DNA from: CAVDHB01 sp963608705
GTDB lineage: Bacteria; Bacteroidota; Bacteroidia; Bacteroidales; Bacteroidaceae
DNA length: 64,000 bases
Direction: 5' to 3'
NCBI GenBank assembly: GCA_963608705.1
Contig: CAVDHB010000027.1
Span: 133,176 to 197,175 of the forward strand
Shown: in pieces, positions 18,375 through 27,025 of the stretch
How positions within the stretch are numbered: the first letter of the stretch is position 1
How the letters are laid out: the number at the start of each line of letters is the position of its first letter
Notes under the pieces: generated by a model
The model's database searches: none
What the model was told of the DNA's origin: nothing
The model's input: the letters and a program-made list of their open reading frames with translations, nothing else
Position numbers and translations under genes: made by a program

Positions 18375-20828
18375 TTATTTCATCTTGTCGTAGTCTAATT
18401 TCCAGTGTTCAGCGAGGTGCCGTGCTTCACTTTCAGTTAGCTGGATGATAGCCCCATGCTTAGGTTCGGTGAAGTTGGTGGTCTTCATCACGCCCTCATT
18501 AAAGTGCTTGAGGTCGGTGAAGTTCACGAAATCCGATGTCTCGGAGAACCCGAAGTTGTGCTTCTTCAGTCCGAAACAGTCGTACATCAGTACCCACTTT
18601 CCGTCTTTACCAATTCGCTTCCATACGTTCGGAGCTTCACAGGATTTGGGTTCGGGGTCGTACCAACGTGCGTCATACTGCCAAGGACCGTGTGGTGTGT
18701 CGCTCGTAGCGTGCTTTATGCCCGACTGGCCATCGTGTGCCACATAGAAGAGGTGGTATTTGCCGTTGGCGAAAGTTATGTCACCATCAATGGCGGTTAT
18801 CTTCTCGTCGGGATACTGATAGAGTATCTGGGGCGCAGACTCCAGTTTGTCATAGTCATCGTTGACGTATGCGTAGTACAAGCGGTTGGGTTCGTTGCCG
18901 AAACGCATCGTGAAATACAGCATCAGCTTGCCTTTTTGTGGGTCGTAGATGGTCTCTGGAGCCCACGCACAGCCTATCTCCTTATACTCTGAAGACAGCT
19001 TCGTGAAGTCGATGATGGTGCGTTTCCAGTTCACCAAGTCCCATGATTTCATCAATATCAGGTCACGGTTGTTGCCCCAACCATACTTCTTTCCGTCACG
19101 CTCCCACTCGGTCGTGCGGTATCCGTCACGCTTTGCGTAGATGTGAAGGTCGGTCATGGAGAGGTAGAACGCCCCGTCTGGACCACGGTAGATATGTGGA
19201 TCACGTATGCCACGCTGCTCAGCTATGGTGTCGCCAGCCATGATTGGCTTGCCGTCGTTCAGTGCTGTGAAAGTGTAGCCGTCACGGCTGAGTGCCGCAT
19301 GTAGGCTGTGGTCGGCATCTTGATGGAACACCATCAGGTAGGCAGCCATGTCTTTCTCCTGTGGCACTGCGTTCTTATAGCGAAAGTGATGGAACTTTGC
19401 CACGCCCTTACCCATAGACACAAGTGCAGGACGGAGGGCATAGAAGCCACCGAAGTTGTTGTGATTGAGTGAACTGACATCAATGTTGTCGGCTACGGTC
19501 GTCCACTCTTTGCCGTCCTTGCTGGCTTCTATCTTCAGATTGTTGCCACGGTTGTGCAGACGTATGGTCAGCTTCTTGCCGAGCTTGTTCACCTTAGTCC
19601 AGTGCTTCTCTTTGTTCTTGTATATATAATAGGTATGTCCGTCAGTAGTCAGACCTGCGTATGCCTTGTCGCTATAATAGAGTATGAGTCCTGCGGTGTT
19701 GCCCTTGCCCACCTCAATATCAGCCTGTACGGTATAGTTTTTGTCCGTCGGCGTGACAAGAAGCAGCCGTCCATCGGCAGGAGACTTGCCCTTTGCCTTC
19801 ATTTTCAATGAGCCTTTGCCTATGGTAAGGGCGTTGGGGGCATACTCTTTCCAGAACGTCCATTGCAGTCCGAGACGTTCTTCGGTGAAGTCATCCGACA
19901 GTTTCATTGCTCTCGCCTTTATCTCCGTGTTCTCTGGAAGAGATGTTTGCGTAGTCTTAGTGCGGTACCATCCATCGGCAGTCCACTCAATCGGCTCAAT
20001 CAGAGTTGAGCGTCCGAGGGAGTGATAGCCGTTTGCGTAGGCATGATACACTATCCACCAGTTGCCGTTCACATCGTCCACGAGAGTGCCATGTCCCTTC
20101 GACCACCAGTTGTCCGTTGCGCTGTAAGTGTGTACTATGGGGTTGTAGGGTGAGTTCTCCCACGGTCCTTCTATATTCTTGGCACGTGCGCTCACCGCCA
20201 TGTGACTTGTGGCAGGTCCCGCCGTTCCACCTTCAGCAGAGGTGAGATAATAGTATCCATTGTGATAAGTCAGCTTCGGCGATTCGAGACACATACACTC
20301 CGTCACCCATTTGTCGGGATAACGCCATCCGTCATATACCTTTTTCTTCTCGCCGATGGTACTCAGTCCGTCATCGGACAGACGTATCACCTCCCCTTTG
20401 TCCACGAACAGGTAGCGTTTCCCATCGGGTGTCGCCACGTGACCGGGGTCAATGCCTTTCACTTTCAGGTCGATTGGCTTGCTCCACGGGCCACGTATGT
20501 TATCGGCATAGATAACATAATTTGTACCATTGGACGGGAAATAGAGGTAGAACTTGTTTTTATACTTGATTAAGTCGGGTGCCATTGCCGAGCCACGGTA
20601 TTCAGGACAGGCTCTTACGATTGGCTCCCAGTTCACCAAGTCGGTGGAATGCCATATCAAAAAGCCGGGTTGATAATAGAAAGGCGAGTGTGTCATGTAG
20701 TAATCCTTTCCGTCCCTGACTATTGAAGGGTCGGGATAGTCGCCCGTGAGCACCGCCTTGGGATAGGTCTGTGCCATTGCCGTCAGTGCCAACAGCACCA
20801 CAGAAAGCAATGAAATGATACGTTTCAT
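18375..20828 (-). CDS. Secreted protein with two GH43 domains
   Basis: This 817-residue protein has a signal peptide (ending near AMAQ) and two five-bladed beta-propellers of the GH43 type. Domain 1 (about 25-300) has the catalytic base in GDYPDPSIV, the pKa modulator in KGIDPGHV and the acid in CLESPKLTYH. A DUF1349-like beta-sandwich spans about 315-490. Domain 2 (about 500-800) has GIRDPHIYR, DGDITFANGKYHLFYV and SCEAPNVW. Both sets of catalytic residues look intact, so the protein could be a bifunctional alpha-L-arabinofuranosidase, beta-xylosidase or exo-galactosidase. Which activities it has cannot be read from sequence. It is transcribed alone. Confidence 0.85.
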   Translation of the reverse strand: MKRIISLLSVVLLALTAMAQTYPKAVLTGDYPDPSIVRDGKDYYMTHSPFYYQPGFLIWHSTDLVNWEPIVRACPEYRGSAMAPDLIKYKNKFYLYFPSNGTNYVIYADNIRGPWSKPIDLKVKGIDPGHVATPDGKRYLFVDKGEVIRLSDDGLSTIGEKKKVYDGWRYPDKWVTECMCLESPKLTYHNGYYYLTSAEGGTAGPATSHMAVSARAKNIEGPWENSPYNPIVHTYSATDNWWSKGHGTLVDDVNGNWWIVYHAYANGYHSLGRSTLIEPIEWTADGWYRTKTTQTSLPENTEIKARAMKLSDDFTEERLGLQWTFWKEYAPNALTIGKGSLKMKAKGKSPADGRLLLVTPTDKNYTVQADIEVGKGNTAGLILYYSDKAYAGLTTDGHTYYIYKNKEKHWTKVNKLGKKLTIRLHNRGNNLKIEASKDGKEWTTVADNIDVSSLNHNNFGGFYALRPALVSMGKGVAKFHHFRYKNAVPQEKDMAAYLMVFHQDADHSLHAALSRDGYTFTALNDGKPIMAGDTIAEQRGIRDPHIYRGPDGAFYLSMTDLHIYAKRDGYRTTEWERDGKKYGWGNNRDLILMKSWDLVNWKRTIIDFTKLSSEYKEIGCAWAPETIYDPQKGKLMLYFTMRFGNEPNRLYYAYVNDDYDKLESAPQILYQYPDEKITAIDGDITFANGKYHLFYVAHDGQSGIKHATSDTPHGPWQYDARWYDPEPKSCEAPNVWKRIGKDGKWVLMYDCFGLKKHNFGFSETSDFVNFTDLKHFNEGVMKTTNFTEPKHGAIIQLTESEARHLAEHWKLDYDKMK

Positions 20829-20876
20829 GTTTGATAATAGTTGGTTAATGTTTGATAATTCTACGGTTTCTCGTTT

Positions 20877-20885
20877 GCAAATATA
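20877..20885 (-). promoter_or_regulatory. -7 promoter element of the double GH43 gene
   Basis: TATATTTGC on the minus strand matches TAnnTTTG and lies 49 nt upstream of the GH43 start. The -33 element is weak (TTTC-like). Confidence 0.5.
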
Positions 20886-21061
20886 ACGATTATTTTCGGG
20901 AAACGCACACCTTTTGCAGGAAACATACGTTATAGCTTAATGTTATGTAATTTCACCAACGGGGGTCTTCGAGATTTCGGACAATATTATCCAGACGGTC
21001 AATCAACCGATGCTTTTCAATATCTTTATGAACGCTTCTCCGTAAAAAGGGGCTTATTCAT

Positions 21062-21093
21062 TTTGCGCTACAGTCTATTTGCAGTATCTTTGC
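21062..21093 (+). promoter_or_regulatory. Consensus promoter of the DUF5063-to-ung operon
   Basis: TTTG at 21062-21065, a 19-nt spacer and TATCTTTGC at 21085-21093 form a textbook Bacteroidetes promoter. Transcription would begin about 21098, 48 nt before the DUF5063 start. The rest of the 20886-21061 gap shows nothing I can name. Confidence 0.8.
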
Positions 21094-21145
21094 AACCAAA
21101 TACGAGTGACCGAGGCGCATCCGCCATCAGTCCTATCAGAAGAAT

Positions 21146-21703
21146 ATGAATAGCGCAATAGATAATAAATCATTTGTGTACCAAAAAGAAACGGTGGAGT
21201 TCGTGACCATCGCCGCACAATACTGTGTGTTTCTCGAGCAGTCCACCTCCCGTACACGGAAGGACTTCGTAGGCACGTTGCTCAAACTGCTTCCTCTATT
21301 GTATGTGAAAGCGACGCTGCTTCCCAAGTGTGAAGCACTGGGTGCTTTCCCCGTGGAGGAACTTGTGAAAGAAGGCGATTACGAGTTCATACGCACCAAC
21401 GCGGCACAGATCATGGGCGAACAGGACGACTATCTTGACGTGTTTGTGCAGGACATGAAGTACAGCGACAGACCCATTGTAAAGAACATTTCCGAGGACT
21501 TGGCAGACATCTATCAAGACGTGCGGAACTTTGTGGGCATATATAAGATCGGGTACGAAGAGACCATGTACGACGCCATCGCCAAGGTAAGAGAAAATTT
21601 CGAGTTGTATTGGGGGCAGACATTGGTGAACACCCTCCGGGCACTCCATGACGTATATTATAACCAGCAGATAGAAGGTGAAGATAATAAAGACGAAGAT
21701 TGA
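21146..21703 (+). CDS. DUF5063 family protein
   Basis: This 185-residue, mostly helical, acidic cytoplasmic protein matches DUF5063. It has no signal peptide or membrane segment, and contains conserved-looking stretches YCVFLEQSTSRTRKDFV and EDLADIYQDVRNFV. Its function is unknown. In Bacteroidales it regularly precedes the RNase D-like exonuclease and RlmI, as here, and overlaps the exonuclease gene by 26 bp. This suggests a coupled role in RNA or DNA metabolism, which is inference. It is first in a long plus-strand operon with a strong promoter. Confidence 0.8.
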   Translation: MNSAIDNKSFVYQKETVEFVTIAAQYCVFLEQSTSRTRKDFVGTLLKLLPLLYVKATLLPKCEALGAFPVEELVKEGDYEFIRTNAAQIMGEQDDYLDVFVQDMKYSDRPIVKNISEDLADIYQDVRNFVGIYKIGYEETMYDAIAKVRENFELYWGQTLVNTLRALHDVYYNQQIEGEDNKDED

Positions 21704-22355
21704 CAAGAAGGAAATCGGAGGAATGCCGGTAGTGGCTTTCCCGGGGAAGATAGTGGTAATTGACACGATAGCGGAAGCGGAGAAAGCCGTCGCCTATCTG
21801 TTGAAACAACCCTATGTGGGACTGGACACGGAGACACGTCCCTCCTTCCGGAAAGGACACAGCAACAAGGTGGCATTGATGCAAGTGTGTGTGGGTGACG
21901 AGATTTGCTTTCTCTTCCGTCTGAACCGGTTAGGACTCATCCAGCCCCTGCGTACATTGATGGAACAGACGAAGCCTCTTAAGATTGGTGTCTCGCTGAA
22001 AGACGACATTCTCTCTCTGCACCGGCTGGTAGAAGGATTTCAGCCGGGAGGCATCATCGAACTACAGACGAGGGTGAAGGAAATAGGCATCGAGGACATG
22101 AGCTTGCAAAAGCTCTACGCCAACTTCTTCCATCAGAAAATCTCCAAGACGCAGCAACTCAGCAACTGGGAGGCGAAAGAGCTGGGAGAACGCCAGCAAC
22201 TCTACGCTGCCACGGACGCATGGGCCTGCATAAAGATTTACAACGAACTGGACAAGCTGGAAAATAACGGAAGTTACAAGCTGGTTCACACCCCGGAGAC
22301 TTCGACACAGACAGACACATCCAAGAACGAAAAAGAAAAGGTACAACATGTATAA
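21678..22355 (+). CDS. 3'-5' exonuclease, DEDDy/RNase D-like
   Basis: The 225-residue protein is a single DEDD exonuclease domain. Motif I is VGLDTETRP (D and E binding metal), motif II includes GVSLKDDILSL, and motif III is YAATDAWACIKIY, so it is of the DEDDy type. It lacks the HRDC domains of full RNase D. The start is a GTG at 21678 inside DUF5063; it keeps an N-terminal KTKIDKKEI segment that I believe is conserved in relatives. An ATG at 21723 with a good GGAGGA in front is the alternative. The C-terminal 20 residues are a polar tail. Substrate (RNA or DNA 3' ends) is unknown. Confidence 0.85.
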   Translation: MKIIKTKIDKKEIGGMPVVAFPGKIVVIDTIAEAEKAVAYLLKQPYVGLDTETRPSFRKGHSNKVALMQVCVGDEICFLFRLNRLGLIQPLRTLMEQTKPLKIGVSLKDDILSLHRLVEGFQPGGIIELQTRVKEIGIEDMSLQKLYANFFHQKISKTQQLSNWEAKELGERQQLYAATDAWACIKIYNELDKLENNGSYKLVHTPETSTQTDTSKNEKEKVQHV

Positions 22356-23538
22356 AAACATATATCTAAGGAAAGGCAAGGAAGCCTCTTTGCTGCGTTT
22401 CCACCCGTGGGTTTTCTCAGGAGCCATACACCATATCGACGGACAGCCCGAAGAAGGTGAACTGGTACGTGTGCTGGACATGGGAGGAAACTTTCTGGCC
22501 GTGGGGCATTACCAGATAGGAAGCATCACGGTGCGTGTGTTGAGTTTCAAGGACATAGAGATAACGCCGGATTTCTGGACAAACCGTATCCACCAAGCCT
22601 ACGAGGTACGCAAAGCCATCGGCATCGCGGACAGAGCGGACACTGACGCTTTCCGTCTGGTACACGGAGAAGGAGACAACCTGCCCGGACTGGTGGTAGA
22701 CATCTATGGAGACACCGCCGTAATGCAGGCCCATTCCGTAGGCATCCACTGCGTACGGAAGGATATCGCCAACGCCATCATAAAGGCCACGGAAGGAAGA
22801 GTGAGCAATGTCTATTACAAAAGTGACACGACCCTGCCCTTCAAGGCTGACTTGGATGAAGGAGACAAAGACGGTTTCCTCATAGGACAGACGGACAACA
22901 ACATAGCGCAGGAATACGGACTGAAATTCTATGTGGACTGGTTGAGAGGACAGAAAACAGGATTCTTCGTAGACCAGCGCGAAAACCGCCGATTGTTGGA
23001 ACATTATGCCAAAGGACGGGACGTGCTGAACATGTTCTGCTATACGGGTGGTTTCTCCTTCTATGCGATGCGAGGACAAGCCCATATCGTGCACTCGGTG
23101 GACAGTTCCGCCAAGGCCGTGGAGCTGACAAACCGCAACATCAACTTGAATTTCCCGGACGACAGCCGTCATCAAGCCTTTGCGGAGGACGCTTTCAAAT
23201 ACCTGGACTCCATGCAAGACGGACAATATGACCTGATTATACTGGATCCGCCAGCTTTCGCCAAGCACCGTCAAGCGTTGCACAACGCCTTGAAGGGCTA
23301 TACACGGCTCAATGCCAAGGCGTTCGCTAAAATCCGTAAAGGCGGCATACTTTTCACGTTCAGTTGCTCGCAGGTGGTGACGAAAGACAACTTCCGCAAC
23401 GCCATCTTCACCGCAGCTGCGCAAAGTGGACGAAATGTCAGAATCCTGCACCAACTCCATCAGCCCGCCGACCATCCTGTCAACATCTATCATCCGGAAG
23501 GGGAATATTTGAAAGGACTGGTGCTTTACGTGGAATAA
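22348..23538 (+). CDS. rlmI: Class I rRNA large-subunit methyltransferase, RlmI family
   Basis: This 396-residue protein has the RlmI layout. An N-terminal PUA domain (residues 1-75, HPWVFSGAI) is followed by a central EEHEE-type domain and a C-terminal Rossmann methyltransferase with the SAM loop MFCYTGGFSFYAM near residue 230, DSS near 251 and the catalytic-type DPPAFAKHR near 303. E. coli RlmI makes m5C1962 in 23S rRNA. The start overlaps the exonuclease stop by 8 bp. A 43-bp gap then separates it from the next gene. Confidence 0.9.
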   Translation: MYKNIYLRKGKEASLLRFHPWVFSGAIHHIDGQPEEGELVRVLDMGGNFLAVGHYQIGSITVRVLSFKDIEITPDFWTNRIHQAYEVRKAIGIADRADTDAFRLVHGEGDNLPGLVVDIYGDTAVMQAHSVGIHCVRKDIANAIIKATEGRVSNVYYKSDTTLPFKADLDEGDKDGFLIGQTDNNIAQEYGLKFYVDWLRGQKTGFFVDQRENRRLLEHYAKGRDVLNMFCYTGGFSFYAMRGQAHIVHSVDSSAKAVELTNRNINLNFPDDSRHQAFAEDAFKYLDSMQDGQYDLIILDPPAFAKHRQALHNALKGYTRLNAKAFAKIRKGGILFTFSCSQVVTKDNFRNAIFTAAAQSGRNVRILHQLHQPADHPVNIYHPEGEYLKGLVLYVE

Positions 23539-23581
23539 GGCATGTTTTTTGCAGTGTCCTTTAAGGAAAGGAACTATCAAA

Positions 23582-24175
23582 ATGAACGAGAACAGAATAA
23601 GATTGAAAGTGCTGGGACTGTCCAAGGGGACCATGCACGAGAATATGTATATCCTCATCTTGCAAGAGATGGGAGGCGACCGAAAGATTCCGATTATCAT
23701 CGGGCAGTCTGAAGCACAGGCCATCGCCTTGAAGACCCGCCATGTACCGTTGGAACGTCCCATGGTACAGGATTTGTTCAAGAAACTGACCGACGCTTTC
23801 GACATCACCCTGCGGGATGTGTATATATATAAGGTGGACAACGGGGTATATTACTCCTACTTGGAACTGGAACATGACGGTTTGGAGACGGACATAGACG
23901 CCCGAAGCTCGGACGCTATCGCCTTGGCACTGACCTATAACTGCCCCATCTATACCAGCGATGTACTGCTCGAACGGCAGTATATGCGTGAGAATGACGG
24001 CGGACTCTCCATCCCCATCAACACCCTGGACGTACAGGCTTTGAAGGAAGCCCTGGAACGTGCCGTGAAAGACGAGAATTATGAGATGGCCTCTTTGTTG
24101 AGAGATGAAATAAACAAAAGGCTTGCGAAGAAACCGTCCGCAGGAAACAGAGAAGGAGAACCTAACGCATTATGA
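23582..24175 (+). CDS. Bifunctional nuclease (DUF151) protein with UVR domain
   Basis: Starting at MNENRIRLKV, which follows an AAGGAAAGG ribosome-binding site, the protein has 197 residues. Residues 1-130 form a BFN/DUF151 domain (LPIIIGQSEA-type motif seen as IPIIIGQSEAQAIAL, and DARSSDAIALAL). Residues about 155-185 are a UvrB/UvrC-like UVR motif (LKEALERAVKDENYEMASLLRDEI). DUF151 proteins have been reported to cleave RNA and DNA; the UVR helix suggests a protein contact. The earlier frame start at 23549 lacks a ribosome-binding site. Its stop overlaps the rsmE start as ATGA. Confidence 0.88.
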   Translation: MNENRIRLKVLGLSKGTMHENMYILILQEMGGDRKIPIIIGQSEAQAIALKTRHVPLERPMVQDLFKKLTDAFDITLRDVYIYKVDNGVYYSYLELEHDGLETDIDARSSDAIALALTYNCPIYTSDVLLERQYMRENDGGLSIPINTLDVQALKEALERAVKDENYEMASLLRDEINKRLAKKPSAGNREGEPNAL

Positions 24176-24885
24176 AAGAAGTACATTTCTTCTATGCCCC
24201 GGAAGCGGAAAAGGGTGAACTGCCTGAAGAAGAAGCCAAACACTGCACAAGAGTGCTAAGACTGTCCATCGGTGACGAGATTCACCTGACAGACGGAAAG
24301 GGATTCTTCTACAAGGCACTCATCACCACGGCCACGCCTAAACGCTGCTTGTACCGCATAGAGGAGAAACAAGCCTATCAAAAGCCATGGAAAGCGAACC
24401 TCTGCCTGGCCATGGCTCCCACCAAAAACATGGACAGGACAGAGTGGCTGGCCGAGAAGGCCACGGAAATAGGGCTGGACAAGCTTTACTTCCTTGATTG
24501 TCAATTTTCCGAACGCACGGTCATCAAAACCGAACGCATTCGGAAAATTGTCGTTTCTGCCATGAAGCAAAGCCAGAAAGGATTCCTGCCGGAAGTGCAT
24601 GAGATGCAGTCTTTCAAGCATTTCATGGAGACTGTAGGCCAGTCTTTTAAAGGCGGAAAGTATATCGCCCATTGTTACGAGGGAGACAAAAAGCCTCTTT
24701 ACCAAGCCTTGCATACAGGTATGGACAGCTTGGTCTTGGTGGGACCAGAAGGGGACTTCAGCATAGACGAGGTGAAGATGGCCGAGGCCAACGGTTTTGA
24801 ACCAATCAGCTTGGGAAAGAGCCGTCTACGCACAGAGACCGCAGCCTTGGTAGCCGTACATACCATGAACCTAATCAATCAATGA
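24172..24885 (+). CDS. rsmE: 16S rRNA m3U1498 methyltransferase RsmE
   Basis: RsmE methylates N3 of U1498 in 16S rRNA. The 237-residue protein has an N-terminal PUA-like part (EEEAKHCTRVLRLSIGDE) and a C-terminal SPOUT knot with LVLVGPEGDFS near residue 184 and the GKSRLRTETAAL knot near 219, both diagnostic. ATGA overlaps connect it to the genes on both sides, consistent with operon translation. Confidence 0.95.
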   Translation: MKEVHFFYAPEAEKGELPEEEAKHCTRVLRLSIGDEIHLTDGKGFFYKALITTATPKRCLYRIEEKQAYQKPWKANLCLAMAPTKNMDRTEWLAEKATEIGLDKLYFLDCQFSERTVIKTERIRKIVVSAMKQSQKGFLPEVHEMQSFKHFMETVGQSFKGGKYIAHCYEGDKKPLYQALHTGMDSLVLVGPEGDFSIDEVKMAEANGFEPISLGKSRLRTETAALVAVHTMNLINQ

Positions 24886-26375
24886 AAATGAGAAAATATC
24901 TTTGGGGAGTCATTACGGGACTGCTCTGTCTGCTTACCTCTTGCGAGGGAAACGTGGAGGACATGATACCCGCACAGTCTCGTCTGGTCTTTTCAATCGA
25001 CCTCGACAGGATGGGAGACAAAAGCGGAATGGACAATGACAAGTTGGAAACCGAAATAGCACAGTTTACCAACCGTCCGTCAGGCGGAGGGCTACGCCAG
25101 CTTATGCAACACCCGCTGATTCTGTCCGCTTTGTGGGAAGACAAAGCCTACGGATTCACCACGGAAGACTACATCGGCATTGCCGCCAACGTGCGAAGCA
25201 GCTCCACCTTGGAGGACTTCATGAAGGCCATGTACACCCAGCACCAGGCTTCCGCCCTCGAAGAACGGGGCGGTTATAACTGGACGGTCTATAAAAACAA
25301 CTGGATTATAGGCTTTGACAGCAAACGCTTCTTGATGATGGGTCCCGTGCCACAAGGCGCACAACCCATGCTGCGGCAGAACATGCTGGCCTTGTTCAAA
25401 CAAAGCAAAGACGACAGCTTCTCCGCTTCACCGGCCTTTGACAAGTTAGACAGTGAAAAAGGAGACATCCGTGTGTACGCTCCCCTGTCGAACCTGCCAG
25501 ACCTCATGGGCACACAGTTCGCCCTCAACGTGCCGGAAGATGCGGACAAAGAAGATATTGACGTGTATTTGACCCTTGACTTTGAAAAGGGGAAGATACA
25601 CATCGACGGGGAAAGCTCCTCGGAGAACAAAGACCTTGCCAGTCAGATGAAAACGTCCGCTCATTCACTGCCTACCGTCAAAGGTGTTTTCCTGAACCAA
25701 GCTCCTGCGAACTTCTTGGTATGGGGAAGTATGGGATTGAACGGGGACAACACCTTGAAGCAGCTGAAACAAAACAAGACCATCAGTGATTTTCTGTTAG
25801 CCATGAACGCTGGGGTGGATGCGGACATGATCATGAAAAGTACGAAAGGTGACGCCTCTTTCAGCGTGCCTTATCTGAAAGATAACGGAGACATGGCGTT
25901 TTGCTTTCACGCCCAACTGGCAAACACCTCCTTTCTGAATGATGTGGATTACTGGAAACAAAGCGTGGCTAAATTAGGAAAAGGAAGCCGTATGACGGAT
26001 GCGGGGAAGAACTGTTACAACCTGCGGATGCCCGACTTCAATGGACAGTTCGGCGTGAAACCAGGCAATGTATTCTACGCCACGAATGACCTCTCTTCCC
26101 TCACACTCCCCACTGGCACATCCCCCCTATTGGCTCCTTACGCTAATCAAGTGAAAGGAGCGGTGAGTTTCACACTCATCAATGTGGCCGGAGCCAGACG
26201 TATCAAAGCCTTGGCGGACGCCATCGGACTGGTGGGACGCTATGTACCGCAGATTCAGCAGTTGGTAAGCCATACGAAAATGGTCGTGATGAAGGCCACC
26301 AGCGGCAATTCCGGCACGATAGACTTCATCTCCGCAGACCCTCAACTGAACTACATACAGACTTTGATGAAATAA
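24882..26375 (+). CDS. DUF4836 lipoprotein
   Basis: The 497-residue protein carries a type II signal peptide with lipobox LLTSC (Cys near residue 21), so it should be anchored in the periplasm or outer membrane. The rest matches DUF4836, a Bacteroidales family of unknown function with long alternating beta and helical segments (SRLVFSIDLDRMGDKSG near the N-terminus). It overlaps rsmE (ATGA) and is followed after 5 bp by an ABC ATPase and permease. This gives a lipoprotein-ATPase-permease order that could be one export or lipoprotein-handling machine, which is inference. Confidence 0.8.
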   Translation: MKMRKYLWGVITGLLCLLTSCEGNVEDMIPAQSRLVFSIDLDRMGDKSGMDNDKLETEIAQFTNRPSGGGLRQLMQHPLILSALWEDKAYGFTTEDYIGIAANVRSSSTLEDFMKAMYTQHQASALEERGGYNWTVYKNNWIIGFDSKRFLMMGPVPQGAQPMLRQNMLALFKQSKDDSFSASPAFDKLDSEKGDIRVYAPLSNLPDLMGTQFALNVPEDADKEDIDVYLTLDFEKGKIHIDGESSSENKDLASQMKTSAHSLPTVKGVFLNQAPANFLVWGSMGLNGDNTLKQLKQNKTISDFLLAMNAGVDADMIMKSTKGDASFSVPYLKDNGDMAFCFHAQLANTSFLNDVDYWKQSVAKLGKGSRMTDAGKNCYNLRMPDFNGQFGVKPGNVFYATNDLSSLTLPTGTSPLLAPYANQVKGAVSFTLINVAGARRIKALADAIGLVGRYVPQIQQLVSHTKMVVMKATSGNSGTIDFISADPQLNYIQTLMK

Positions 26376-26380
26376 AGACA

Positions 26381-27025
26381 ATGGACACCATCGAATTGAA
26401 AAATACCCTGCCGGAAGTGTTCGCCTCCCGAAATGACGTGCAGAGCGACATTTGGCACAAGGACATCCGCTTCGAAAAGAACAAGCTCTACTTGATAGAA
26501 GCCAACTCTGGTACGGGGAAATCTTCCCTGTGCAGCTACATCCTCGGCTACCGTACTGATTACCAGGGAATCATCTGTTTTGACAATGAGAACATCAAGC
26601 ACCTCCGAATCCCGGACTGGGTGGAAGTTCGCAAGCAACACATCGCCATGCTCTTCCAGGAGCTTCGCTTGTTTCCGGAATTGACGGCCATGGAGAATGT
26701 GAGCATCAAGAACTCCCTGACGGGATTTAGGAAGAAAAAAGAAATCAAAGAGTGGTTCGAGCGATTAGGCATAGCCCGGCAACAAGACCAGCTGGCCGGA
26801 CAGATGTCTTTCGGACAACAACAGCGAGTGGCACTTATCCGTGCCTTGTGCCAACCTTTCGACTTCATCTTCGTGGACGAACCCATCAGCCATCTTGACG
26901 ACGAGAACGCACGCATCATGGGCGACATCCTCATGACGGAAGCCACCCGTCAAGGTGCGGGAGTCATCTGCACCAGTGTGGGAAAACACATAGAGTTGAA
27001 CTACGATAAAGTATTCAAATTATGA
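26381..27025 (+). CDS. ABC transporter ATP-binding protein (LolD/MacB type)
   Basis: This 214-residue nucleotide-binding domain has Walker A EANSGTGKSS, Q-loop LFQELRLFPE, signature MSFGQQQRV, Walker B FDFIFVDEP and D-loop SHLDD. The signature is a variant (SFGQQ instead of LSGGQ). The switch histidine appears as TSVGKHIE, with the residue shifted. Its stop overlaps the permease start (ATGA), so the two make one transporter. The LolD/MacB/FtsE-like size fits a type VII (mechanotransmission) ABC system working with the FtsX-like partner. Confidence 0.88.
   Translation: MDTIELKNTLPEVFASRNDVQSDIWHKDIRFEKNKLYLIEANSGTGKSSLCSYILGYRTDYQGIICFDNENIKHLRIPDWVEVRKQHIAMLFQELRLFPELTAMENVSIKNSLTGFRKKKEIKEWFERLGIARQQDQLAGQMSFGQQQRVALIRALCQPFDFIFVDEPISHLDDENARIMGDILMTEATRQGAGVICTSVGKHIELNYDKVFKL

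Noticed and set aside
20940..21149. 69-codon frame upstream of DUF5063
   Set aside because: It runs through the consensus promoter at 21062-21093 and has no recognisable features.
22417..23841. 474-codon minus-strand open frame
   Set aside because: It is antisense to rlmI and the DUF151 gene, both with clear motifs; no domain is recognisable in the antisense product.
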